Shown piece after piece: positions 27,480-35,880 of a stretch of 47,004 nt of DNA (position 1 is its first letter; every line of letters begins with the position of its first letter). Origin of the DNA: Vicinamibacterales bacterium. Its GTDB lineage: Bacteria; Acidobacteriota; Vicinamibacteria; Vicinamibacterales; JAMQPK01. The position numbers and the translations under genes are program-made. A model generated the notes under the pieces. It was not told the DNA's origin and made no database searches. It worked only from the letters and a program-made list of their open reading frames with translations. The stretch is from positions 1-47,004 of the forward strand of contig JAMQPK010000211.1 of NCBI GenBank assembly GCA_023717525.1, written 5' to 3'.

Positions 27480-28414
27480 GGGTAAGAGTGGCGGTGGTCG
27501 GCGTAGGCGCGCTTGGGAAGCATCATGCGCGGATCCTGGCAGCCCTGCCTGAGGCCGCGCTCGTCGGCATCGTCGACATCAACGAGTTCCGAGCGCGGGA
27601 GATTGCGGGGCTTGTGAATGCGCCGGCATCGACGAACGCTCTCGAGATGCTTGGCCAGGTCGATGCGATTACCGTCGCGGTGCCAACCGAGTCGCATCTG
27701 CAAGTCGCGTTACCGTTTCTTCAGCGAGGCATCGCCGTGCTGGTCGAAAAGCCGCTTGCCCGCGACACCAGCGAAGCGCAGCAGATGATCGACGCCGCCG
27801 CGGCGTCGGGCGCGGTTCTGGCCGTGGGCCATACCGAGCGCTACAACCCCGCGGTGGCGGCCTTGCGTCCGTTGCTCGATCATCCCAGGTTCATCGAGGT
27901 TCATCGCCTCGGAACGTTCCCCGATCGCAGCCTTGATATCGACGTCGTCTTCGACCTGATGATTCACGATCTCGACGTGGTGTTGTCGATCGTGCCGTCC
28001 GAGGTTGTCGCCGTCGAAGCCGTGGGCGTGGCGGTGTTGACGTCGAAGCCGGACATCGCGAATGCTCGCCTGAAGTTCGCATCAGGCTGCATCGCAAACA
28101 TCACCGCAAGCCGCATCAGCAAGGACCGCGTCCGGAAGATCCGTATCTTTCAACGGGACGCGTACCTCTCGGTCGACTACGCGGCGCAGGAGGTTGAGCG
28201 TTGGCGGCTCGTGCGCGGAAACGGCTCGATGCCGGCGATTGACGGAGGGAAGCTGGAAGTGGTGAACGAAGAGCCGCTGAAGCGCGAGCTCGCCGATTTT
28301 GTCGGAGCCGTTCGGGACCGGAGGCCGCCGGGCGTCACCGGTGCCGACGGTCTACGGGCCCTGCAGCTTGCCCAGCGGATCACGGAAGCCATGAGAGCAT
28401 TGGAGAATGAGTGA
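27476..28414 (+). CDS. Gfo/Idh/MocA oxidoreductase, possibly GnnA-like
   Basis: 312 residues. The Rossmann loop is [17 protein letters not shown] at the N-terminus and the family Lys lies in VEKPLARDT; a C-terminal alpha/beta domain follows. The gene overlaps lpxI and lies in the lipid A block. Known UDP-GlcNAc 3-dehydrogenases (GnnA) belong to this family and adjoin lpxA in some bacteria; with the aminotransferase GnnB they give UDP-GlcNAc3N and amide-linked lipid A. No GnnB is in the window, so the specific role is inference from position. Confidence 0.8.
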   Translation: MRVRVAVVGVGALGKHHARILAALPEAALVGIVDINEFRAREIAGLVNAPASTNALEMLGQVDAITVAVPTESHLQVALPFLQRGIAVLVEKPLARDTSEAQQMIDAAAASGAVLAVGHTERYNPAVAALRPLLDHPRFIEVHRLGTFPDRSLDIDVVFDLMIHDLDVVLSIVPSEVVAVEAVGVAVLTSKPDIANARLKFASGCIANITASRISKDRVRKIRIFQRDAYLSVDYAAQEVERWRLVRGNGSMPAIDGGKLEVVNEEPLKRELADFVGAVRDRRPPGVTGADGLRALQLAQRITEAMRALENE

Positions 28415-28513
28415 TAGGTGATTGGGTGATAGGGTGCTGGGTTGGGCAATCGCCCAATCACCCAATCGCCCAATTGCCTTTCCTATCACCCAATCACCTA
28501 TCACCCAATCACA
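28411..28513 (+). repeat. Repeat array G (GTGATTG/GGTGATAG, inverted)
   Basis: Alternating 7- and 8-base units of type GTGATTG and GGTGATAG begin inside the stop codon of the oxidoreductase. After the middle, the reverse complement (CCCAATCAC, CTATCAC) runs to 28513. The arms are complementary over 25 bases or more. The ubiD-like ATG at 28520 follows directly, with no purine-rich Shine-Dalgarno. Confidence 0.8.
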
Positions 28514-28519
28514 AATGAC

Positions 28520-29968
28520 ATGTATTCAGACTTAACTGACTTCATCGCCGATCTCGACCGGCGCCGCCTGCTCGCGAGAATCCGCGACGCTGTCAGTCCC
28601 GATCTCGAGATCGCCGCGCTGACTGATCGCGTGTGCAAGACGCCGGGTGGTGGCCCCGGTCTGCTCTTCGAGCGGCCGACGGGGTTTGACATTCCTGTTG
28701 CCACGAACCTGTTCGGATCCGCCGAGCGAATGTGTCTTGCGCTCGGTGTCACCTCGCTCGACGCGGTTGCGAAGGAAATCGACGAGCTCATGACGCCGAA
28801 GATGCCGACCGGCATGCTCGACGCCCTGAAGATGCTGCCCGTGCTGGACCGGCTTCGCGATCTGATGCCCAAAACGGTGAAGGATGCGCCGTGTCAGGAG
28901 GTCGTCAAACGCGACGGGTCGCTCGACGAGTTGCCGATTCTGAAGACGTGGCCGGACGATGGCGGGCGCTACATTACATTTCCGCTGGTCATCACCAAGG
29001 ATCCCGAAACCGGCATCCGCAACATGGGGACCTATCGCATGCAGGTCTTCGATGGCCGGACGACCGGAATGCACTGGCAGCGTCACAAGGGCGGTGCGCA
29101 ACATCATCGAGTCGCCGAGCGCCTTGGCAAGCGGCTCGAGGTGGCGGTGGCGCTGAGTCCGGAGCCCACGCTCGCATATGCCGCAACGGCTCCGATGCCG
29201 GAAGGCCTCGACGAGCTCCTCCTCGCGGGCTTTCTGGGCCGTCGCCGCGTCGAGCTCGTGAAGGCCGTCACGGTCGATTTGGAAGTGCCGGCGAGTGCGC
29301 ACATCGTGCTGGAGGGGTACGTCGAACCGGGTGAGCGGCGCCGCGAAGGTCCGTTTGGCGACCACACGGGCTTTTATTCCCTGGCTGACGATTTCCCGGT
29401 TTTTCACCTGCAGTGCATCACGATGAGGAAGAAGCCGGTTTACCTGACGACGGTCGTCGGTATTCCGCCACAGGAGGACTACTATCTGGGGAAGGCGAGC
29501 GAACGCATCTTCCTTCCGGTGATTCGCAAGACACTGCCGGAGATCGTCGACATGCACTTTCCCGCCGAGGGCATCTTCCACAATATCGTCATCGTGTCGA
29601 TCGACAAGCGGTATCCCGGCCACGCGCGGAAGATCATGAGCGCGTTCTGGGGCCTCGGCCAATTGATGTTTTCGAAAGCGATCATCGTCGTGGACAAGGA
29701 CGTTGATGTTCAGAACGTCAGCGAAGTGGCGTGGATCGCCGGCACGCACGTCGATCCGCAGCGCGACATTCAGTTCACGCGCGGCCCAATGGATGATCTC
29801 GAAAACGCCTCAGATCTTCCGGCGTACGGCAGCAAGATGGGGATCGACGCGACACGAAAGTGGCAAAGTGAAGGATTCGTGCGCGAGTGGCCGAAGCGTC
29901 TCGCCACGACGGAGGCGGCGAAGCGAAAAGCTGACGAGTTGCTGAAGTCGATTGTGAAGGAGACATAA
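28520..29968 (+). CDS. UbiD-family decarboxylase, probable MqnL
   Basis: 482 residues. The prenyl-FMN-dependent UbiD core is clear from LPILKTWPDDGGRYITFPLV, NMGTYRMQVFDGRTTGMHWQ and the active-site EGPFGDHTGFYS. UbiD enzymes decarboxylate aromatic acids using prenylated FMN from UbiX. With mqnA and mqnC downstream, the likely substrate is the prenylated 1,4-dihydroxy-6-naphthoate of the futalosine menaquinone route (MqnL). A UbiX/MqnM gene is not in the window. The true start is ATG 28520 (YSDLTDFIADLDRR); upstream codons are translated repeat. Confidence 0.85.
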   Translation: MYSDLTDFIADLDRRRLLARIRDAVSPDLEIAALTDRVCKTPGGGPGLLFERPTGFDIPVATNLFGSAERMCLALGVTSLDAVAKEIDELMTPKMPTGMLDALKMLPVLDRLRDLMPKTVKDAPCQEVVKRDGSLDELPILKTWPDDGGRYITFPLVITKDPETGIRNMGTYRMQVFDGRTTGMHWQRHKGGAQHHRVAERLGKRLEVAVALSPEPTLAYAATAPMPEGLDELLLAGFLGRRRVELVKAVTVDLEVPASAHIVLEGYVEPGERRREGPFGDHTGFYSLADDFPVFHLQCITMRKKPVYLTTVVGIPPQEDYYLGKASERIFLPVIRKTLPEIVDMHFPAEGIFHNIVIVSIDKRYPGHARKIMSAFWGLGQLMFSKAIIVVDKDVDVQNVSEVAWIAGTHVDPQRDIQFTRGPMDDLENASDLPAYGSKMGIDATRKWQSEGFVREWPKRLATTEAAKRKADELLKSIVKET

Positions 29969-29973
29969 CGCCG

Positions 29974-30852
29974 GTGGCATCGATTGAGGATGTAGCGGAC
30001 AAGGTGCGCGCGGGCGATTCATTGTCCGAGGCCGACTCGCATGTCCTCGAGACGTGCCGGGACATCATCTCCCTTGGAATGCTGGCCGATACCATTCGAC
30101 GGGGGCTTCATGGGACCGCCGTCACCTACCTTCGTGTCTTCGACCTCGAGTTGTCGGGAGTCGGTTCTGCTGTCGTCCCGCCAGCAGCGGGTGAAGTCCG
30201 GATCCTCGAAACCCCTGCGAGCCTCGATGCGGCCGTGGCGGCAGTAACGAGCGCACGCGAGGCAGCGGGCCAGATTCCACTTTCGGCCTTCTGCCTTCTC
30301 GAACTCTCAAAGCTGCCGGAGCCGTTGCCGGTCGTCCTCGCGGCGTTGAAGGGTGCAGGGCTCGACCTGCTGACGCACGCGCCGCTGGATCGCCTGGAGT
30401 CCCCTGAACAGATGCTCGAAGCGGTGACCGATGCAGGCATGCAGCTCGCGCGCCTGACGATCGACGACACGCCGTCTCGCGCATGGACCGCCGTGTGCCG
30501 GGACGTCGCCGTGCATCAGCGGCGCCTTGGGTCAATACGTGCGTTTGCGCCGCTGTCGAGGAACATCGATCGCACGCAGCCAACAACGGGATATGGCGAC
30601 GTGAAGCGCGTGGCGTTGTCCCGGCTGCTGGCGCAGAACGTCAGCACCATCCAGGTAGACTGGGAGCGCTACGGGCCGAAGCTGGCGCAGGTGGCGCTCA
30701 CGTTCGGCGCCGACGACATCGATTCGGTGACTTCGGTCGACGACCAGTCTCAAGGACACAGGCGCGCGCCTCTCGAGGAAGTGCGCCGCGGGATCGCCGC
30801 CGCCGGTTTTGATCCGGCCGAGCGCGACGGCCGTTTCCAGCTGCGCGGCTGA
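29974..30852 (+). CDS. MqnE-like protein lacking the radical-SAM cysteine motif
   Basis: 292 residues. The start (IEDVADKVRAGDSLSEADS, then LGMLADTIRRGLHG) and the end (YGPKLAQVALTFGADDID, then AGFDPAERDGRF) match MqnE/MqnC-type radical SAM enzymes. Where the CxxxCxxC loop should be, residues 47-68 read GTAVTYLRVFDLELSG with no cysteine. Only three isolated Cys occur in the whole protein, and it is about 75 residues shorter than MqnE. No other frame restores the motif. It occupies the mqnE position between ubiD and mqnA, but cannot bind the 4Fe-4S cluster in the normal way. It may be structural, regulatory or inactive. GTG start with AAGGAG 12 bases upstream. Confidence 0.7.
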   Translation: MASIEDVADKVRAGDSLSEADSHVLETCRDIISLGMLADTIRRGLHGTAVTYLRVFDLELSGVGSAVVPPAAGEVRILETPASLDAAVAAVTSAREAAGQIPLSAFCLLELSKLPEPLPVVLAALKGAGLDLLTHAPLDRLESPEQMLEAVTDAGMQLARLTIDDTPSRAWTAVCRDVAVHQRRLGSIRAFAPLSRNIDRTQPTTGYGDVKRVALSRLLAQNVSTIQVDWERYGPKLAQVALTFGADDIDSVTSVDDQSQGHRRAPLEEVRRGIAAAGFDPAERDGRFQLRG

Positions 30853-30870
30853 CGCGCTTCACGAAGGACC

Positions 30871-31668
30871 ATGCCACTGCGACTGGGCGCTGTCAGCTAT
30901 CTCAATTCACGGCCGCTGGTATTTGGCCTCGATCGCCTGCACGACCAATTTGACGTCCGCTTCGATGTGCCGTCCCGGTGTGCCACGCTGCTGCACGAGA
31001 ACACTGTCGATCTCGGGTTGATTCCGTCGATCGAGTACCTGCATGATCCGGACTACCGAATCGTGCCGGGGGTGGCGATCGCATCGGATGGTCCGGTTGC
31101 GTCCGTCACGCTGTTCAGCAGACGCCAGGCCTCGGAGATACGGACAGTCGCTCTCGACACCAGTTCGCGGACGTCGGTCGCGTTGCTGAAGATTCTCTGC
31201 GCCCGCTGGTTCGATATTCGCCCCACGTTCGTTCCGATGTCGCCGGATTTATCAGGGATGCTCGCGACATGCGACGCGGCGCTCGTGATCGGGGACAACG
31301 CCTTGTTTGCCGGTGACGAATCGGCGGGGTTGGAGAGAATCGATCTCGGCGAAGAGTGGATTGGGATGACCGGGCTGCCGTTCGTATACGCATTCTGGGC
31401 GGGGCGCGCGGGAGTTGTCCGGCCAGGTGACGCGGCGGCGCTCCGGCGGGCGCGCGATGAGGGTCTGTCGTCGATCCCCGCGATTGCCACCCAATCCTTC
31501 CCCGGCGAGCCTGCGCGGGCCGCGATCGCCGGCAGGTATCTTCGCGACAACATAAAGTACGATCTAGGCGAGCGCGAGGAGGCCGGTCTCCGCCGATTCT
31601 ACGAGCTTGCCCTGGAGACTGGCCTGGTCGAAAAATCGCCGACGATAGGCTTCTATAGTGAAGACTGA
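30871..31668 (+). CDS. mqnA: Chorismate dehydratase MqnA
   Basis: 265 residues of the periplasmic-binding-protein-like fold. The family start LGAVSYLNSRPLVFGL and LGLIPSIEYL are clear, with GMTGLPFVYAFWAGR downstream. It dehydrates chorismate to 3-enolpyruvylbenzoate, the entry step of the futalosine pathway. ATG at 30871 has GAAGGA upstream. The 3' end overlaps mqnC by 11 bases. Confidence 0.93.
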   Translation: MPLRLGAVSYLNSRPLVFGLDRLHDQFDVRFDVPSRCATLLHENTVDLGLIPSIEYLHDPDYRIVPGVAIASDGPVASVTLFSRRQASEIRTVALDTSSRTSVALLKILCARWFDIRPTFVPMSPDLSGMLATCDAALVIGDNALFAGDESAGLERIDLGEEWIGMTGLPFVYAFWAGRAGVVRPGDAAALRRARDEGLSSIPAIATQSFPGEPARAAIAGRYLRDNIKYDLGEREEAGLRRFYELALETGLVEKSPTIGFYSED

Positions 31669-32860
31669 GAACATCGAGCGCAGAGTCCTCGAGGGAGGAC
31701 GCGTCAGCGTGGCCGACGCGCTGGTCTTGTACCAGCACGCACCCACACATGTTCTCGGGCGGCTGGCCGACAGCATCCGGCGCCGAAAGCACCCGACCTC
31801 AACCGTCACATACATCATCGATCGCAACGTCAACTACACCAACGTGTGCGTGGCGAAGTGCAACTTCTGTGCGTTCTATCGCGAGGTTGGTTCCGCCGAC
31901 GGTTACGTGCTCGGGTTCGACGAAATCTTCAGGAAGATCGACGAGACCATCGAAGTTGGCGGTGTGCAGCTGCTGCTGCAGGGCGGACACAACCCCGACT
32001 TGCCGATCACGTGGTACGAGGACCTGTTTCGCGCGGTGAAGGCGCGCTATCCGGAGTTCCGCCTCCACGCGCTCTCGCCGCCTGAGGTCGTTCACATTTC
32101 GCGAATGTCCAGGTTGAGCGTCGCTGATGTCATCGATCGGTTAATCGCTGCAGGGCTCGACAGCATTCCCGGCGGCGGCGCTGAAATTCTGGTGGATCGC
32201 GTTCGAAGACTTCTTCATTGTTACGACAAGGCAACCGCTGACGAGTGGCTCGATGTCATGCGTCAGGCCCATCAGCGTGGGCTCCGCACGACGGCGACGA
32301 TGATGTACGGAACGGTCGAAACGCTCGAGGAACGCGTCGAGCACATGATGCGCCTTCGGGATCTGCAGGACGAAACGGGGGGCTTCACGGCGTTCATCAC
32401 GTGGAGTTACCAGCCGCAGCACACCGAGCTTGGCGGTACCGAAGCCACCGGCGTCGACTATTTGCGGACGCTGGCGCTCGCGCGTATCGTGCTCGACAAC
32501 GTCGACAATCTGCAGGCGTCCTGGGTGACCCAGGGCGGAAAAGTCGGGCAACTGAGCCTTGCCTTCGGCGCCAACGACATGGGCAGCGTGATGATCGAGG
32601 AGAACGTCGTCCGCGCGGCCGGCGCGGCGTATTGCATGGACGAGATTGAGATCGTCCGGAACATCGAAGACGCCGGATTCGTGCCGAAGCGGCGCAACAT
32701 GCATTACGAGATTCTCGGCGATCCGATCTTCCGGGAGCGCGAAGTGCCGCGCATGCTGAGCCTCGCGACAGCCCGCGCTGACGGCGCCGCAGGTGAGGCC
32801 GCCGAACTGCGTCAGTATCCCGCACGGAGCCGGGCAGGACGGCAGAACAGAGGCCATTGA
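31658..32860 (+). CDS. mqnC: Cyclic dehypoxanthinyl futalosine synthase MqnC
   Basis: 400 residues, radical SAM. The cluster motif is CVAKCNFC with Cys64, Cys68 and Cys71, preceded by IIDRNVNYTN. LLLQGGHNPDLPITWYEDLF and HALSPPEVVHISRMS are diagnostic for MqnC. It cyclises dehypoxanthinyl futalosine. The last 30 residues, rich in Ala and Arg, are an extension beyond the usual end. GTG start at 31658 inside the mqnA tail. MqnD and MqnB are not in the window. Confidence 0.93.
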   Translation: MKTENIERRVLEGGRVSVADALVLYQHAPTHVLGRLADSIRRRKHPTSTVTYIIDRNVNYTNVCVAKCNFCAFYREVGSADGYVLGFDEIFRKIDETIEVGGVQLLLQGGHNPDLPITWYEDLFRAVKARYPEFRLHALSPPEVVHISRMSRLSVADVIDRLIAAGLDSIPGGGAEILVDRVRRLLHCYDKATADEWLDVMRQAHQRGLRTTATMMYGTVETLEERVEHMMRLRDLQDETGGFTAFITWSYQPQHTELGGTEATGVDYLRTLALARIVLDNVDNLQASWVTQGGKVGQLSLAFGANDMGSVMIEENVVRAAGAAYCMDEIEIVRNIEDAGFVPKRRNMHYEILGDPIFREREVPRMLSLATARADGAAGEAAELRQYPARSRAGRQNRGH

Positions 32861-32864
32861 GGCG

Positions 32865-34082
32865 TTGCCCTACTACCGAGCCGATTGGCTGCTTCCCATC
32901 TCTCAACCACCGATCCGCGACGGCTGGATTCTGACCGATCGCGGCCGCGTCGTCGCTTTCGGGCATTCGCGCCCAGGTGACATGACCCCCGCAGGAGAGA
33001 TCGATCTGGGGGCCGTTGCTGTGCTTCCGGGCCTCGTGAACGCGCACACGCACCTCGAGCTCTCGTGGTTGCGCGGGAGGATTCGCGAGACCGACGACTT
33101 CCCGGGGTGGATTCGATCGGTGGTGAGCCTGATTCGCAGCACGGACGATCACGCGGAGGAGGCAGAGGCCGCCATCTGGCGGGGGATTGACGAAGCTGTG
33201 CAGTGTGGAACGGTGCTCGTCGGAGATATCTCGAATCGCCTCGTTTCCTCAGCGCCCCTGGCCGCGCGTGGTCTGGCGGCACTCGTGTTCCATGAGCTGA
33301 TTGATTTCAAAGCGGCGAACGCTCGCAAGGCCGTTGCCGATGGGTTGGAGCGGATGAAGGCGGTACCCTCTGGCGAGCGTCTGAGGCACGTGCTTGCCCC
33401 CCACGCACCCTACTCGGTGTCGCCCGCCCTCTTCGAGGCCATTCACCGCGAGCGCAACGGAGTGGTTCGAACGAGCGTGCATCTCGGCGAATCCACGGCC
33501 GAGGTCGAGTTCTTGAATGATGGCACCGGACCGTGGCGGCAGTTCCTGGAAGATATCAACGAGTGGGATAACGGCTGGACCATTCCCGCTTGCGGCCCTG
33601 TTGAGTACCTCGACCGGCTGGGTTTCATCGACGACCGCCTCGTCGTCGTGCACGGCGTGCAGTTCACCAGGGCCGAACTGCAGCGGATTGCGGCAGCGGG
33701 AGCGACGCTCGTGACCTGTCCGCGTGGCAACCTGCGCACGGGCGCTGGCATGCCACCGGTGTCCGACTTCTATTGGGAGGGAGTGCGCGTTGCGGTGGGC
33801 ACCGACAGCCTGGCGAGCGTGCCGGACTTGAACGTGTTTTCGGAGTTGGCCGAACTGCGGCGGCTTGCGCCTGACGTTCCGGCCCGCGCGCTGCTCGAAA
33901 GCGCAACCATCAACGGGGCGCGTGCGCTCGGGTTCGAGACCGATTTCGGATCGATTGACGCCGGGAAGTGCGACGCCCTTCTTGCGATTGCGATTCCGTC
34001 CGGCGTGAAGGACGTGGAAGAATATCTGGTTTCTGGCATCGCTCCTTCCCAGGTTAGGTGGCTCCCACCTGCTGAAAAATGA
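32865..34082 (+). CDS. Amidohydrolase, probable aminodeoxyfutalosine deaminase
   Basis: 405 residues from a TTG at 32865, just past the mqnC stop, with AGAGG about ten bases upstream. A GTG at 32793 would add 24 residues read inside mqnC. Metal-site residues are visible: NAHTHLE (His61, His63), LAPHAPYSVSP, RTSVHLGEST and GTDSLAS with the catalytic-site Asp. The ATZ/TRZ-type amidohydrolase family includes the deaminase that turns aminodeoxyfutalosine into futalosine. Position after mqnC supports this reaction, but the substrate is inferred from context. Confidence 0.8.
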   Translation: MPYYRADWLLPISQPPIRDGWILTDRGRVVAFGHSRPGDMTPAGEIDLGAVAVLPGLVNAHTHLELSWLRGRIRETDDFPGWIRSVVSLIRSTDDHAEEAEAAIWRGIDEAVQCGTVLVGDISNRLVSSAPLAARGLAALVFHELIDFKAANARKAVADGLERMKAVPSGERLRHVLAPHAPYSVSPALFEAIHRERNGVVRTSVHLGESTAEVEFLNDGTGPWRQFLEDINEWDNGWTIPACGPVEYLDRLGFIDDRLVVVHGVQFTRAELQRIAAAGATLVTCPRGNLRTGAGMPPVSDFYWEGVRVAVGTDSLASVPDLNVFSELAELRRLAPDVPARALLESATINGARALGFETDFGSIDAGKCDALLAIAIPSGVKDVEEYLVSGIAPSQVRWLPPAEK

Positions 34083-34978
34083 GCGAAGAGCTTTCGGAAG
34101 TCGGCCACCTCACACGCGTGCTGGTGAAGCATCCACGTGACGCATTTGTCAGTCAGGACGTCATCGACCAGCAGTGGAGCGCGCTGAATTTTTCCGGGCC
34201 GCCGGATTTTGGCCGAGCCATCGACGAGTTCGATCGGTTTCTCGACATCATTCGACACGGCGGTGCGCAGATCGCGACACTCCCGCGTGACGAGCGCGTG
34301 ACGCTCGATTCGCTCTACACCAGGGACGCCTCAATCTTGTCTCCCAGCGGCGTGATTCTCGCCAGCATGGGCAAGCCCGAACGCAAGGCGGAGCCGGGAG
34401 TACAGAGTAACGAGCTGCAGCGGATCGCGATGAAGGTCGCTGGCCGGATCGAGCCGCCGGGCTGCCTCGAAGGCGGCGACGTGGTATGGCTCGATGCGCG
34501 GAGCGTGGCCGTGGGATGCGGATATCGCACCAACGCCGAGGGCATCGGGCAGTTCCGCGCACTTCTCGGAACGTCGATTGACGAGTGCTTTACTGTTGCG
34601 CTGCCACATTGGCGCGGGCCTGGCGACGTCATGCACCTGATGTCGCTCGTCAGCCCCGTCGACAGCGATCTCGCGGTCGTCTATTCCCGTTTGCTCGCCG
34701 TGCCGTTTCGCGAGCATCTGCTGCACAAGGGCTACGCGCTTGTCGAGGTGCCGGACGAAGAATTCGAGACGATGGGGACGAATGTGCTGGCGCTCGCGCC
34801 GCGCGTCTGCGTCATCGTGAAGGGCAATCCCCGAACGTGTGCGGCCCTCGAAAAGGCGGGAGCAACAGTGTACGAATATGAGGGCCTGGAGATCAGTTTG
34901 AAGGGTGGGGGAGGGCCGACCTGCCTCACGCGCCCACTTACGCGCACGCGTGAGAAGAATGGCAGATTGGAACATTGA
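34079..34978 (+). CDS. Arginine deiminase/DDAH-fold amidino hydrolase
   Basis: 299 residues of the guanidino-modifying superfamily. Visible landmarks are LYTRDASILSP, CLEGGDVVWLD, GPGDVMHLMSLVSPVD with the catalytic His, and near the C-terminus GGGGPTCLTRPL with Cys282 as the probable nucleophile. Substrate may be arginine, dimethylarginine or another guanidine. ATGA overlap with the deaminase gene ties it to the menaquinone operon, where no role for it is known to me. Its last codons and stop (LEH then TGA) already belong to a repeat array. Confidence 0.8.
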   Translation: MSEELSEVGHLTRVLVKHPRDAFVSQDVIDQQWSALNFSGPPDFGRAIDEFDRFLDIIRHGGAQIATLPRDERVTLDSLYTRDASILSPSGVILASMGKPERKAEPGVQSNELQRIAMKVAGRIEPPGCLEGGDVVWLDARSVAVGCGYRTNAEGIGQFRALLGTSIDECFTVALPHWRGPGDVMHLMSLVSPVDSDLAVVYSRLLAVPFREHLLHKGYALVEVPDEEFETMGTNVLALAPRVCVIVKGNPRTCAALEKAGATVYEYEGLEISLKGGGGPTCLTRPLTRTREKNGRLEH

Positions 34979-35026
34979 TACATTGAAACATTGCGAATGC
35001 AACAATCCGCCAATCGACAATCTTCA
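34964..35026 (+). repeat. Repeat array H (AACATTGA, 8-base period)
   Basis: Units of type AACATTGA and TACATTGA follow with a period of 8, then a shorter arm of complementary type (CAATCCGC, CAATCGAC). The first AACATTGA supplies the TGA stop of the deiminase-fold gene. The array runs to the ATG of the membrane protein at 35027. Confidence 0.65.
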
Positions 35027-35443
35027 ATGTCCAGTCACACTAGACCAGTAGGCGTGTGGATCGTCTGCGTGTACTTCGCGGTGAGTATTGCGGGCACCCT
35101 CATTTCGCTTGCGCAGTTGCTCGCAGGCGGGATTCCGCTCACCCCCGCGCAGCAGGCCTACTTTGACAACCTTGGCCCAACCGACTACATCGGCGGTGCC
35201 ATGACTCTGTGCTTGAGCAGTTGGGCGGCGCTCGACCTGTTTTATCTCCGCAAGCGGGTCGTGAAGACCTTGACGACGGTGTTGGTCTTGAATCTGGGAG
35301 CGAGCCTTTACCAGTTGATCGCCACCAACTGGAGCGCCGCTCTCGGGGTGACTGGTCTTGCGGGCGTTGCCGCAGGCCTCAGCCTGCTCGCAATCATCCT
35401 CATCTACGCGTGGACGCTCCAGCGGCGCGGTGTGCTGTCATGA
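35027..35443 (+). CDS. Four-helix membrane protein of unknown function
   Basis: 138 residues with four hydrophobic segments (GVWIVCVYFAVSIAGTLISL, IGGAMTLCLSSWAALDLFYL, VLVLNLGASLYQLIA, GVAAGLSLLAIILIYAWTL). I do not recognise a family. ATG at 35027 is the first Met after the repeat array. The stop overlaps the dut start (ATGA), so it is cotranscribed and probably coupled with dut. Confidence 0.65.
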   Translation: MSSHTRPVGVWIVCVYFAVSIAGTLISLAQLLAGGIPLTPAQQAYFDNLGPTDYIGGAMTLCLSSWAALDLFYLRKRVVKTLTTVLVLNLGASLYQLIATNWSAALGVTGLAGVAAGLSLLAIILIYAWTLQRRGVLS

Positions 35444-35871
35444 TGACACTCAAGGTGAAGCGGCTCCGGCCGGACGCCACGCTTCCTGCGTACGCGCACC
35501 CAGGCGATGCCGGACTCGATCTGTTTGCCGCCGTCGCACTGGACATCGAACCAGGAGAAAGCCGCATGGTGGGCACCGGCATCGCCATAGAGCTGCCGCC
35601 GGAAACGGAAGCGCAGGTTCGTCCGCGAAGCGGTTTGGCGATGAAGCACTCCATCACGGTTCTCAATACCCCCGGGACGATCGATCGCGGCTATCGCGGT
35701 GAGGTCGGTGTAATACTGATCAATCACGGCCATCAGCGTTTCGAAGTGCGACCGGGAATGAAGATCGCCCAGCTTGTGATCGCGTCGTGCCTGACCGTGG
35801 CGGTTGAGGAAGCCGAGAACCTCGCCGACTCGGCGCGGGGACACGGCGGATTCGGTTCCACAGGGATGTGA
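35440..35871 (+). CDS. dut: dUTP diphosphatase
   Basis: 143 residues, trimeric dUTPase type. All five motifs are recognisable: AHPGDAGLDLFA, RPRSGLAMKHSI, the nucleoside-binding hairpin with NTPGTIDRGYRGE, KIAQLVI, and the C-terminal RGHGGFGSTGM that closes over the active site. It hydrolyses dUTP to dUMP, keeping uracil out of DNA. ATG at 35440 overlaps the stop of the membrane protein gene. Confidence 0.95.
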   Translation: MMTLKVKRLRPDATLPAYAHPGDAGLDLFAAVALDIEPGESRMVGTGIAIELPPETEAQVRPRSGLAMKHSITVLNTPGTIDRGYRGEVGVILINHGHQRFEVRPGMKIAQLVIASCLTVAVEEAENLADSARGHGGFGSTGM

Positions 35872-35880
35872 GGCTGAGTT

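Noticed and set aside
28442-28519. Longer N-terminus of the UbiD-family protein
   Set aside because: The upstream codons are the translated inverted repeat arm; family similarity begins after ATG 28520.
30100-30200. A frameshift hiding the radical-SAM motif of the MqnE-like gene
   Set aside because: Neither other plus-strand frame contains a CxxxCxxC in this region, and the 292-codon frame is continuous with recognisable ends, so the motif is truly absent.
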